From Ipomoea triloba (Eukaryota; Streptophyta; Magnoliopsida; Solanales; Convolvulaceae), in NCBI RefSeq assembly GCF_003576645.1, contig NC_044927.1, positions 11,537,369-11,601,368 of the forward strand: 64,000 bases of DNA. Direction: 5' to 3'. The notes beneath the pieces are model-generated. The model did not search any database, had not been told where the DNA came from, and saw only the letters and a list, made by a program, of their open reading frames with translations. Shown here piece after piece: positions 44,101-56,989 of the stretch. Every line of letters starts with the position of its first letter. Positions within the stretch are counted from its first letter, which is position 1. A program made the translations under genes and the position numbers.

Positions 44101-45274
44101 GTGAAAGACCCCTTGTGATTACCTCCCACCAGCCAAGGACGAGATTGAGATCTTAAAGGAGAAGATAGAGGCATTCACAAAGATGGCCAAGGAGGACACG
44201 ACCAATTTAAGGGCAAAAATTAAGAGTGAATTGAAAGAATAATTTGTCCCCCTCCGAGAGGAAGAGCTTCCAATGGAAGAAATTAAAACGAAACTGCTAT
44301 CTATGATGGAGGAACTCCTGAAGAAAAGTTCATCACGGGTTAACTACCCACTTCAAGATGACCTACCTCTTCAACACTCACCTCTTCCCTATCATTTTGT
44401 TCTTCCTCAACCTCATTCTTCAAGAGGACTCATTGAGCTTTAAAGCTTTATTCAAAAGTACTGATAAAAAGCTTATCCAAATGATGAAAAAGATCGACCC
44501 AACCTATACTCACGAGCCATATTCATACCCCACCTCTTACCCAACCACCTAGTACCCACCTGCATCACAATGTAATGAAGGAAATAATGCTACACACTTC
44601 TATAAAACACTACCTCACACTCTCTATTATACTATCTCAAATCCTTGTGAAAGACCCCTTGTGATTACCTCCCACCGGCCAAGGACGAGATTGAGATCTT
44701 AAAGGAGAAGATAGAGGCATTCACAAAGATGGCCAAGGAGGACACGACCAATTTAAGGGCAAAAATTAAGAGTGAATTGAAAGAATAATTTGTCACCCTC
44801 CGAGAGGAAGAGCTTCCAATGGAAGAAATTAAAACGAAACTGCTATCTATGATGGAGGAACTCATGAAGAAGAGTTCATCACGGGTTAACTACCCACTTG
44901 AAGATGACCTGCCTCTTCAACACTCACCTCTTCCCTATCATTTTGTTCTTCCTCCACCTCATTCTTCAAGAGGACTCATTGAGCTTTAAAGCTTTATTCA
45001 AAAGTGCTGATAAAAAGCTTATCCAAATGATGAAAAAGATCGACCCAACCTATACTCACGAGCCATATTCATACCCCACCTCTTACCCAACCACCTAGTA
45101 CCCACCTGCATCACAATGTAATGAAGGAAATAATGCTACACACTTCTATGAAACACTACCTCACACTCTCGATTACACTACCTCAAATCCTTGTGAAAGA
45201 CCCCTTGTGATTACACCCCACCGGCCAAGGACGAGATTGAGATCTTAAAGGAGAAGATAGAGACATTCACAAAG

Positions 45275-48200
45275 ATGGCCAAGGAGGACACGACCAATTT
45301 AAGGGTAAAAATTAAGAGTGAATTGAAAGAACAATTTGTCACCCTCCGAGAGGAAGAGCTTCCATTGGAAGAAATTGAAACGAAACTGCTATCTATGATG
45401 GAGGAACTCATGAAGAAAAGTTCATCACGGGTTAACTACCCACTTGAAGATGACCTACCTCTTCAACACTCACCTCTTCCCTATCATTTTGTTCTTCCTC
45501 AACCTCATTCTTCAAGAGGACTCATTGAGCTTTAAAGCTTTATTCAAAAGTGCTGATAAAAAGCTTATCCAAATGATGAAAAAGATCGCCCCACCCTATC
45601 CTCACGAGCCATATTCATACCCCACCTCTTACCCAACCACCTAGTACCCACCTGCATCACAATGTAATGAAGGAAATAATGCTACACACTTCTATGAAAC
45701 ACTACCTCACACTCTCTATTATACTACCTCAAATCCTTGTGAAAGACCCCTTTTGATTACCTCCCACCGGCCAAGGACGAGATTGAGATCTTAAAGGAGA
45801 AGATAGAGGCATTCACAAAGATGGCCAAGGAGGACACGGCCAATTTAAGGGCAAAAATTAAGAGTGAATTGAAAGAATAATTTGTCACCCTCCGAGAGGA
45901 AGAGCTTCCATTGGAAGAAATTAAAACGAAACTACTATCCATGATGGAGGAACTCAAGAAGAAGAGTTCATCACGGGTTAACTACCCACTTGAAGATGAC
46001 CTGCCTCTTCAACACTCACCTCTTCCCTATCATTTTGTTCTTCCTCAACCTCATTCTTCAAGAGGACTCATTGAGCTTTAAAGCTTTATTCAAAAGTGCT
46101 GATAAAAAGCTTATCCAAATGATGAAAAAGATCGACCCAACCTATACTCACGAGCCATATTCTTACCCCACCTCTTACCCAACCACCTAGTATCCACCTG
46201 CATCACAATGTAATGAAGGAAATAATGCTACACACTTCTATGAAACACTACCTCACACTCTCTATTATACTACCTCAAATCCTTGTGAAAGACTCTTTGT
46301 GATAACTCCCACCGGCCAAGGACGAGATTGAGATCTTAAAAGAGAAGATAGAGGCATTCACAAAGATGGCCAAGGAGGACACGACCAATTTAATGGCAAA
46401 AATTAAGAGTGAATTGAAAGAAAATAATTTTTCACCCTCCGAGAGGAAGAGCTTCCATTGGAAGAAATTGAAACGAAACTGCTATCTATGATGGAGGAAC
46501 TCATGAAGAAAAGTTCATCACGGGTTAACTACCCACTTGAAGATGACCTACCTCTTCAACACTCACCTCTTCCCTATCATTTTTTTCTTCCTCAACGTCA
46601 TTCTTCAAGAGGACTCATTGATCTTTAAAGCTTTATTCAAAAGTGCTGAGAAAAAGCTTATCCAAATGATGAAAAAGATCGACCCAACCTATACTCACGA
46701 CCCATATTCATACCCCACCTCTTACCCAACCACCTAGTACCCACCGGCATCACAATGTAATGAAGGAAATAATGCTACACACTTCTATGAAACACTACCT
46801 CACACTGTCTATTATACTACCTCAAATCCTTGTGAAAGACCCCTTGTGATTACCTCCCACCTGCAAAGGACGAGATTGAGATCTTAAATAAGAAGATAGA
46901 GGCATTCACAACGATGGCCAAGGAGGACACGACCAATTTAAGGGCAAAAATTAAGAGTGAATTGAAAGAACAATTTGTCACCCTCCGAGAGGAAGAGCTT
47001 CCATTGGAAGAAATTGAAACGAAACTGCTATCTATGATGGAGGAACTCATGAAGAAAAGTTCATCACGGGTTAACTACCCACTTGAAGATGACCTACCTC
47101 TTCAACACTCACCTCTTCCCTATCATTTTGTTCTTCCTCAACCTCATTCTTCAAGAGGACTCATTGAGGTTTAAAGCTTTATTCGAAAGTGCTGATAAAA
47201 AGCTTATCCAAATGATGAAAAAGATCGACCCAACCTATACTCACGAGCCATATTCATACCCCACCTCTTACCCAACCACCTACTACCCACCTGCATCACA
47301 ATGTAATGAAGGAAATAATGCTACACACTTCTATGAAACACTACCTCACACTCTTTATTATACTACCTCAAATCCTTGTGAAAGACCCCTTGTGATTACC
47401 TCCCACCGGCCAAGGACGACATTGAGATCTTAAAGGAGAAGATAGAGGCATTCACAAAGATGGCCAAGGAGGACACGACCAATTTAAGGGCAAAAATTAA
47501 GAGTGAATTGAAAGAATAATTTGTCACCCTCCGAGAGGAAGAGCTTCCATTGGAAGAAATTAAAACGAAACTACTATCCATGATGGAGGAACTCAAGAAG
47601 AAGAGTTCATCACGGGTTAACTACCCACTTGAAGATGACCTGCCTCTTCAACACTCACCTCTCCCCTATCATTTTGTTCTTCCTCAACCTCATTCTTCAA
47701 GAGGACTCATTGAGCTTTAAAGCTTTATTCAAAAGTGCTGATAAAAAGCTTATCCAAATGATGAAAAAGATCGACCCAACCTATACTCACGAGCCATATT
47801 CATACCCCACCTCTTACCCAACCACCTACTACCCACCTGCATCACAATGTAATGAAGGAAATAATGCTACACACTTCTATGAAACACTACCTCACACTCT
47901 CTATTATACTACCTCAAATCCTTGTGAAAGACCCCTTGTGATTACCTCCCACCGGCCAAGGACGAGATTGAGATCTTAAAGGAGAAGATAGAGGCATTCA
48001 CAAAGATGGCCAAGGAGGACACGACCAATTTAAGGGCAAAAATTAAGAGTGAATTGAAAGAATAATTTGTCACCCTCCGAGAGGAAGAGCTTCCATTGGA
48101 AGAAATTGAAACGAAACTGCTATCTATGATGGAGGAACTCATGAAGAAAAGTTCATCACGGGTTAACTACCCACTTGAAGATGACCTACCTCTTCAACAC

Positions 48201-48552
48201 TCACCTCTTCCCTATCATTTTTTTCTTCCTCAACGTCATTCTTCAAGAGGACTCATTGATCTTTAAAGCTTTATTCAAAAGTGCTGATAAAAAGATTATC
48301 CAAATGATGAAAAAGATCGACCCAACCTATACTCACGAGCCATATTCATACCCCACCTCTTACCCAACCACCTAGTACCTACCTCCATCACAATGTAATG
48401 AAGGAAATAATGCTACACACTTCTATGAAACACTACCTCACACTCTTTATTATACTACCTCAAATCCTTGTGAAAGACCCTTTGTGATTTCCTCCCACCG
48501 GCCAAGGACGACATTGAGATCTTAAAGGAGAAGATAGAGGCATTCACAAAGA
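45275..48552 (+). repeat. Higher-order duplication of three units inside the array
   Basis: A trio of diagnostic variants (CAA in place of TAA in the KE-FVTL codon, ACCTGCC in the junction, and ATTTTTTTC with CAACGTC) appears at 45.3-46.6 kb and again in the same order and spacing at 46.9-48.2 kb. The offset is about 1638 bp, three periods. Confidence 0.7.
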
Positions 48553-51500
48553 TGGCCAAGGAGGACACGACCAATTTAAGGGCAAAAATTAAGAGTGAAC
48601 TGAAAGAAAAATATGTCACCCTCCGAGAGGATGAGCTTCCATTGGAAGAAATTGAAACGAAACTGCTATCTATGATGGAGGAACTCATGAAGAAAAGTTC
48701 ATCACGGGTTAACTATCCACTTGAAAAAGACCTACCTCTTCAACACTCACCACTTCCCTATCATTTTGTTCTTCCTCAACCTCATTCTTTAAGAGGACTC
48801 ATTGAGCTTTAAAGCTTTATTCAAAAGTGCTGATAAAAAGCTTATCCAAAGGATGAAAAAGATCGACCCAACCTATACTCACGAGCCATATTCATACCCC
48901 ACCTCTTACCCAACCACCTAGTACCCACCTGCATCACAATGTAATGAAGGAAATAATGCTACACACTTCTATGAAACACTACCTCACACTCTCTATTATA
49001 CTACCTCAAATCCTTGTGAAAGACCCCTTGTGATTACCTCCCACCGGCCAAGGACGAGATTGAGATCTTAAAGGAGAAGATAGAGGCATTCACAAAGATG
49101 GCCAAGGAGGACACGACCAATTTAAGGGCAAAAATTAAGAGTGAATTGAAAGAATAATTTGTCACCCTCCGAGAGGAAGAGCTTCCATTGGAAGAAATTG
49201 AAACGAAACTGCTATCTATGATGGAGGAACTCATGAAGAAAAGTTCATCACGGGTTAACTATCCACTTGAAAATGACCTACCTCTTCAACACTCACCACT
49301 TCCCTATCATTTTGTTCTTCCTCAACCTCATTCTTCAAGAGGACTCATTGAGCTTTAAAGCTTTATTCAAAAGTGCTGATAAAAAGCTTATCCAAAGGAT
49401 GAAAAAGATCGCCCCAACCTATCCTCCCGAGCCATATTCATACCCCACCTCTTACCCAACCACCTACTACCCACCTGCATCACAATGTAATGAAGGAAAT
49501 AATGCTACACACTTCTATGAAACACTACCTCACACTCTCTATTATACTACCTCAAATCCTTGTGAAAGACCCCTTGTGATTACCTCCCACCGGCCAAGGA
49601 CGAGATTGAGATCTTAAAGGAGAAGATAGAGGCATTCACAACGATGGCCAAGGAGGACACGACCAATTTAAGGGCAAAAATTAAGAGTGAATTGAAAGAA
49701 CAATTTGTCACCCTCCGAGAGGAAGAGCTTCCATTGGAAGAAATTGAAACGAAACTGCTATCTATGATGGAGGAACTCATGAAGAAAAGTTCATCACGGG
49801 TTAACTACCCACTTGAAGATGACCTACCTCTTCAACACTCACCTCTTCCCTATCATTTTGTTCTTCCTCAACCTCATTCTTCAAGAGGACTCATTGAGCT
49901 TTAAAGCTTTATTCAAAAGTGCTGATAAAAAGCTTATCCAAATGATGAAAAAGATCGACCCAACCTATACTCACGAGCCATATTCATACCCCACCTCTTA
50001 CCCAACCACCTAGTACCCACCTGCATCACAATGTAATGAAGGAAATAATGCTACACACTTCTATGAAACACTACCTCACACTCTCTATTATACTACCTCA
50101 AATCCTTGTGAAAGACCCTTTGTGATTACCTCCCACCGGCCAAGGACGAGATTGAGATCTTAAAGGAGAAGATAGAGACATTCACAAAGATGGCCAAGGA
50201 GGACACGACCAATTTAAGGGCAAAAATTAAGAGTGAATTGAAAGAATAATTTGTCACCCTCCGAGAGGAAGAGCTTCCATTGGAAGAAATTGAAACGAAA
50301 CTGCTATCTATGATGGAGGAACTCATGAAGAAAAGTTCATCACGGGTTAACTATCCACTTGAAAAAGACCTACCTCTTCAACACTCACCACTTCCCTATC
50401 ATTTTGTTCTTCCTCAACCTCATTCTTCAAGAGGACTCATTGAGCTTTAAAGCTTTATTCAAAAGTGCTGATAAAAAGCTTATCCAAATGATGAAAAAGA
50501 TCGACCCAACCTATACTCACGAGCCATATTCATACCCCACCTCTTACCCAACCACCTACTACCCACCTGCATCACAATGTAATGAAGGAAATAATGCTAC
50601 ACACTTCTATGAAACACTACCTCACACTCTCTATTATACTACCTCAAATCCTTGTGAAAGACCCCTTGTGATTACCTCCCACCGGCCAAGGACGAGATTG
50701 AGATCTTAAAGGAGAAGATAGAGGCATTCACAAAGATGGCCAAGGAGGACACGACCAATTTAAGGGCAAAAATTAAGAGTGAATTGAAAGAATAATTTGT
50801 CACCCTCCGAGAGGAAGAGCTTCCATTGGAAGAAATTGAAACGAAACTGCTATCTATGATGGAGGAACTCATGAAGAAAAGTTCATCACGGGTTAACTAC
50901 CCACTTGAAGATGACCTACCTCTTCAACACTCACCTCTTCCCTATCATTTTGTTCTTCCTCAACCTCATTCTTCAAGAGGACTCATTGAGCTTTAAAGCT
51001 TTATTCAAAAGTGCTGATAAAAAGCTTATCCAAATGATGAAAAAGATCGACCCAACCTATACTCACGAGCCATATTCATACCCCACCTCTTACCCAACCA
51101 CCTAGTACCCACCTGCATCACAATGTAATGAAGGAAATAATGCTACACACTTCTATGAAACACTACCTCACACTCTCTATTATACTACCTCAAATCCTTG
51201 TGAAAGACCCCTTGTGATTACCTCCCACCGGCCAAGGACGAGATTGAGATCTTAAAGGAGAAGATAGAGGCATTCACAAAGATGGCCAAGGAGGACACGA
51301 CCAATTTAAGGGCAAAAATTAAGAGTGAATTGAAAGAATAATTTGTCACCCTCCGAGAGGAAGAGCTTCCATTGGAAGAAATTGAAACGAAACTGCTATC
51401 TATGATGGAGGAACTCATGAAGAAAAGTTCATCACGGGTTAACTACCCACTTGAAGATGACCTACCTCTTCAACACTCACCTCTTCCCTATCATTTTGTT

Positions 51501-54500
51501 CTTCCTCAACCTCATTCTTCAAGAGGACTCATTGAGCTTTAAAGCTTTATTCAAAAGTGCTGATAAAAAGCTTATCCAAATGATGAAAAAGATCGACCCA
51601 ACCTATACTCACGAGCCATATTCATACCCCACCTCTTACCCAACCACCTAGTACCCACCTGCATCACAATGTAATGAAGGAAATAATGCTACACACTTCT
51701 ATGAAACACTACCTCACACTCTCTATTATACTACCTCAAATCCTTGTGAAAGACCCCTTGTGATTACCTCCCACCGGCCAAGGACGAGATTGAGATCTTA
51801 AAGGAGAAGATAGAGGCATTCACAAAGATGGCCAAGGAGGACACGACCAATTTAAGGGCAAAAATTAAGAGTGAATTGAAAGAATAATTTGTCACCCTCC
51901 GAGAGGAAGAGCTTCCATTGGAAGAAATTGAAACGAAACTGCTATCTATGATGGAGGAACTCATGAAGAAAAGTTCATCACGGGTTAACTACCCACTTGA
52001 AGATGACCTACCTCTTCAACACTCACCTCTTCCCTATCATTTTGTTCTTCCTCAACCTCATTCTTCAAGAGGACTCATTGAGCTTTAAAGCTTTATTCAA
52101 AAGTGCTGATAAAAAGCTTATCCAAATGATGAAAAAGATCGACCCAACCTATACTCACGAGCCATATTCATACCCCACCTCTTACCCAACCACCTACTAC
52201 CCACCTGCATCACAATGTAATGAAGGAAATAATGCTACACACTTCTATGAAACACTACCTCACACTCTCTATTATACTACCTCAAATCCTTGTGAAAGAC
52301 CCCTTGTGATTACCTCCCACCGGCCAAGGACGAGATTGAGATCTTAAAGGAGAAGATAGAGGCATTCACAAAGATGGCCAAGGAGGACACGACCAATTTA
52401 AGGGCAAAAATTAAGAGTGAATTGAAAGAATAATTTGTCACCCTCCGAGAGGAAGAGCTTCCATTGGAAGAAATTGAAACGAAACTGCTATCTATGATGG
52501 AGGAACTCATGAAGAAAAGTTCATCACGGGTTAACTACCCACTTGAAGATGACCTACCTCTTCAACACTCACCTCTTCCCTATCATTTTGTTCTTCCTCA
52601 ACCTCATTCTTCAAGAGGACTCATTGAGCTTTAAAGCTTTATTCAAAAGTGCTGATAAAAAGCTTATCCAAATGATGAAAAAGATCGACCCAACCTATAC
52701 TCACGAGCCATATTCATACCCCACCTCTTACCCAACCACCTACTACCCACCTGCATCACAATGTAATGAAGGAAATAATGCTACACACTTCTATGAAACA
52801 CTACCTCACACTCTCTATTATACTACCTCAAATCCTTGTGAAAGACCCCTTGTGATTACCTCCCACCGGCCAAGGACGAGATTGAGATCTTAAAGGAGAA
52901 GATAGAGGCATTCACAAAGATGGCCAAGGAGGACACGACCAATTTAAGGGCAAAAATTAAGAGTGAATTGAAAGAATAATTTGTCACCCTCCGAGAGGAA
53001 GAGCTTCCATTGGAAGAAATTGAAACGAAACTGCTATCTATGATGGAGGAACTCATGAAGAAAAGTTCATCACGGGTTAACTACCCACTTGAAGATGACC
53101 TACCTCTTCAACACTCACCTCTTCCCTATCATTTTTTTCTTCCTCAACGTCATTCTTCAAGAGGACTCATTGAGCTTTAAAGCTTTATTCAAAAGTGCTG
53201 ATAAAAAGCTTATCCAAATGATGAAAAAGATCGACCCAACCTATACTCACGAGCCATATTCATACCCCCCCTCTTACCCAACCACCTACTACCCACCTGC
53301 ATCACAATGTAATGAAGGAAATAATGCTACACACTTCTATGAAACACTACCTCACACTCTCTATTATACTACCTCAAATCCTTGTGAAAGACCCCTTGTG
53401 ATTACCTCCCACCGGCCAAGGACGAGATTGAGATCTTAAAGGAAAAGATAGAGGCATTCACAAAGATGGCCAAGGAGGACACGACCAATTTAAGGGCAAA
53501 AAATGAGAGTGAATTGAAAGAATAATTTGTCACCCTCCGAGAGGAAGAGCTTCCATTGGAAGAAATTGAAATGAAACTACTATCTATGATAGAGGAACTC
53601 ATGAAGAAAAGTTCATCACGGGTTAACTACCCACTTGAAGATGACCTACCTCTTCAACACTCACCTCTTCCCTATCATTTTGTTCTTCCTCAACCTCATT
53701 CTTCAGGAGGACTCATTGAGCTTTAAAGCTTTATTCAAAAGTGCTGATAAAAAGCTTATCCAAATGATGAAAAAGATCGACCCAACCTATACTCACGAGC
53801 CATATTCATACCCCACCTCTTACCCAACCACCTACTACCCACCTGCATCACAATGTAATGAAGGAAATAATGCTACACACTTCTATGAAACACTACCTCA
53901 CACTCTCTATTATACTACCTCAAATCCTTGTGAAAGACCCCTTGTGATTACCTCCCACCGGCCAAGGACGAGATTGAGATCTTAAAGGAGAAGATAGAGG
54001 CATTCACAAAGATGGCCAAGGAGGACACGACCAATTTAAGGGCAAAAATTAAGAGTGAATTGAAAGAATAATTTGTCACCCTCCGAGAGGAAGAGCTTCC
54101 ATTGGAAGAAATTGAAACGAAACTGCTATCTATGATGGAGGAACTCATGAAGAAAAGTTCATCACGGGTTAACTACCCACTTGAAGATGACCTACCTCTT
54201 CAACACTCACCTCTTCCCTATCATTTTGTTCTCCCTCAACCTCATTCTTCAAGAGGACTCATTGAGCTTTAAAGCTTTATTCAAATGTGCTGATAAAAAG
54301 CTTATCCAAATGATGAAAAAGATCGACCCAACCTATACTCACGAGCCATATTCATACCCCACCTCTTACCCAACCACCTACTACCCACCTGCATCACAAT
54401 GTAATGAAGGAAATAATGCTACACACTTCTATGAAACACTACCTCACACTCTCTATTATACTACCTCAAATCCTTGTGAAAGACCCCTTGTGATTACCTC

Positions 54501-55285
54501 CCACCGGCCAAGGACGAGATTGAGATCTTAAAGGAGAAGATAGAGGCATTCACAAAGATGGCCAAGGAGGACACGACCAATTTAAGGGCAAAAATTAAAA
54601 GTGAATTGAAAGAATAATTTGTCACCCTCCGAGAGGAAGAGCTTCCATTGGAAGAAATTGAAACGAAACTGCTATCTATGATGGAGGAACTCATGAAGAA
54701 AAGTTCATCACGGGTTAACTACCCACTTGTAGATGACCTACCTCTTCAACACTCACATCTTCCCTATCATTTTGTTCTTCCTCAACCTCATTCTTCAAGA
54801 GGACTCATTGAGCTTTAAAGCTTTATTCAAAAGTGCTGATAAAAAGCTTATCCAAATGATGAAAAAGATCGACCCAACCTATACTCACGAGCCATATTCA
54901 TACCCCACCTCTTACCCAACCACCTACTACCCACCTGCATCACAATGTAATGAAGGAAATAATGCTACACACTTCTATGAAACACTACCCCACACTCTCT
55001 ATTATACTACCTCAAATCCTTGTGAAAGACCCCTTGTGATTACTTCCCACCGGCCAAGGACGAGATTGAGATCTTAAAGGAGAAGATGGAGGCATTCACA
55101 AAGATGGCCAAGGAGGACACGACCAATTTAAGGGCAAAAATTAAGAGTGAATTGAAAGAATAATTTGTCACCCTCCGAGAGGAAGAGCTTCCATTGGAAG
55201 AAATTGAAACGAAACTGCTATCTATGATGGAGGAACTCATGAAGAAAAGTTCATCACGGGTTAACAACCCACTTGAAGATGACCT

Positions 55286-56006
55286 CCCAATTTCGGAAGC
55301 CAATCCAAGGGTTGTACATGAGGTTGAGGAAGAACAAAATGATAGGGAAGAGGTGAGTGTTGAAGAGGTAGTGGAGTGTGACGCCCCGGTGCTTGAAGAA
55401 GTTCCAATTTCCGAATTGGATTATCAAAAGAATGTAGAGATGGAAAGTGATGATGAGGACATTGAAGTAGTGTGGGAAGATGAAGAGCCGACATGTGGTA
55501 ACATTCTTGATCCGTCTTGTGCTAATAGTCTTGAAAATTCTTGTGCTCAATCTTTCGTTGAAAACACTCTTGACACTTGTGCGAATGACTCCCCTTTGAA
55601 TTGCAATGATGATATTTATGTTTGTGATAATACTTGTTTTTATTTTCGGGAGGATGATTCCATAGGCTTTGTTGATGATGATTCTATTAATGAGTGTGAG
55701 AGTGTTGATTCCTTTGATGATGATAATTGTGGTCCTTGTGAGGATGACTCCCTTTGCAATGATTTTTCTAATATTTTTTATTATGCTTGCTTCAATTTTT
55801 GGGAGGATGATTCCATAGAATTTTGTGATGATAATTTGATGAATACTTGTGAGGGTTGTGAGGATTCTCTTTTGTTTGATGATGAATATGTTTTCTTTAA
55901 TTTTTGGGAGGATGAATCCTTAGACTTGTTTAGCAATGGGTTGATGAGTGAGGGGGATGATGCTTCATTTTACTCATGTGAGGATGAGGGTGATTTTTCT
56001 AGTTAA
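55286..56006 (+). pseudogene. gag-like ORF, unique acidic C-terminal part
   Basis: The second frame of the last unit continues in phase from PLEDDLP into about 240 residues of unique sequence, ending TAA near 56004. It is dominated by aspartate and glutamate, with recurring cysteines and FNFWEDDS/FYFREDDS-type motifs spaced by DDD(S/N) runs. The segment 55318-55371 within it is the source of the inverted junctions. The style resembles accessory domains of plant LTR elements. No catalytic motif is present. The frame itself is open, but the protein as a whole is broken upstream. Confidence 0.55.
55318..55371 (+). repeat. Source copy of the 54-bp inverted junction segment
   Basis: It lies 32 bp beyond the end of the last forward unit, in unique coding sequence, and is the only direct-orientation copy. 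The array copies are its reverse complement. Confidence 0.92.
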
Positions 56007-56404
56007 ATTGAGTGGGGAGATGAGGAGAAGGAGTGTGAGGAAGAGATAGTGGAAAACGGAGAGATTGTCACTTTGACATAATGGAGAGAGTTGAGTGGGG
56101 AAACTTTTTCTAAATTTGAAATTGAAAAGGGGAGTGAGGAGATATGGTATAAAGAGAGTGCTAAAAATGAAAAGATCTTTTAGGGTGGAAGAGATAAGGA
56201 TGAAAAGAGAAGGGAAGTTCAAACCATCCTTGAGAGATTGAGGGTGGTGTGCAATGCTAGGTTTGGTTTAATCATGAACATTATTCTTCCTTTTCTTTTG
56301 GTTGAATTCAAGGTTGTCAGATATCTTCGGGCATACCTTGAAACAAAGGTACATGGGACGCTTGGTAAGGTCCCGAAATCGGTATGCTTCGAAGGATAGC
56401 ACCT

Positions 56405-56470
56405 ACCGCGTCTAGCCAAAGACGTTAAACGTGGCGCTCTTGGGAGGCACTTCAAGTCTATCCTATGCAT
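56405..56470 (+). other. Conserved LTR-retroelement motif after the gag-like gene
   Basis: GACGTTAAACGTGGCGCTCT followed by TGGGAGGCA resembles a block found in many plant Ty3/gypsy and LARD-type elements downstream of coding sequence. It supports the retroelement origin of the array region. Confidence 0.5.
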
Positions 56471-56642
56471 ATTTTTCATTGTTTCTTTTGTGTTTTGTTA
56501 GCTTGTTGTTAGTTCTTGCTTTGTTATCTTTTGAGCTAACATTGTAGGTGATTTTGGTGCTAAGCCATGAAGAATTTGAGCTAAAATTGACCAAAAGTGG
56601 AAGGCAAAAGCTGGGAGACGAAGAAAGTGATCAGCACTGCTA

Positions 56643-56786
56643 TTCCATGTGGCTTCCACGCGTGGAGACCACGTGGAACCTTTCCAGTGTTGATCCACGT
56701 GGCCCTCCCACGCGTGGAGGCCACGTGGAATAATTCCAGTACTGGTCCACGTGGCTCTCCCACGCGTAGAGCCCACGTGGACAAGG
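56643..56786. repeat. Three palindromic G-box-rich repeats
   Basis: Three tandem units of about 51 bp (56643, 56694 and 56746) each contain CCACGTGG or CCATGTGG, a central CCACGCGTGG and a second CCACGTGG. Each can fold into a hairpin of about 35 bases. Five CACGTG G-boxes and three ACGCGT cores occur in 144 bp. G-boxes are binding sites for plant bZIP and bHLH factors. Confidence 0.9.
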
Positions 56787-56989
56787 TTTGACAAGGTGTT
56801 GTGCATTGTGCTCTTTTTCATCCAATTTTTAAGTGTCTCAAAGGTTTGGCCATGCTAAGAATCATCTCTTATCATATTTTTCATGTTTTTTTTGTTGCTT
56901 TTGTTTTAGTTAGTTGCTTCATTTTAGACTTTATGCTTTGATGCTTTCATTGTGAATAAAAGGAGTTCTGCCATCCCATTGCTCTTCAA

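Larger units (their letters stand above)
37734..55285 (+). repeat. 546-bp tandem array, 32 copies, derived from a gag-like gene
   Basis: Units recur at exactly 546 bp (start words at 37735, 38281, 38827 ... 54788). The span equals 31 periods plus a 127-bp local expansion. Each period has a 499-bp forward segment (37734-38232 is the first, 54787-55285 the last) joined to a 54-bp inverted segment by 5- and 2-bp overlaps. The forward segment encodes the middle of the gag-like protein in two frames: frame one reads LSFKALFKSADKKLIQMMKKID and onward to CERPLVIT, frame two PAKDEIEILKEKIEAF to SSRVN.PLEDDLP. The same frameshift is present in every unit, so it predates amplification. Units differ by scattered substitutions; those from about 49.8 to 53 kb are nearly identical. 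It is a satellite-like amplification of retroelement coding DNA. Confidence 0.95.

Noticed and set aside
37987..54694. About 30 conserved minus-strand 66-codon ORFs (serine/phenylalanine-rich) in the array
   Set aside because: They are antisense shadows of the second plus-strand frame. They recur only because the repeat recurs, and their composition mirrors the lysine/glutamate-rich sense frame.
37734..55285. CRISPR-like or other regular direct-repeat system
   Set aside because: The units are continuous 546-bp tandem copies of retroelement coding DNA without distinct spacers, in a plant genome.
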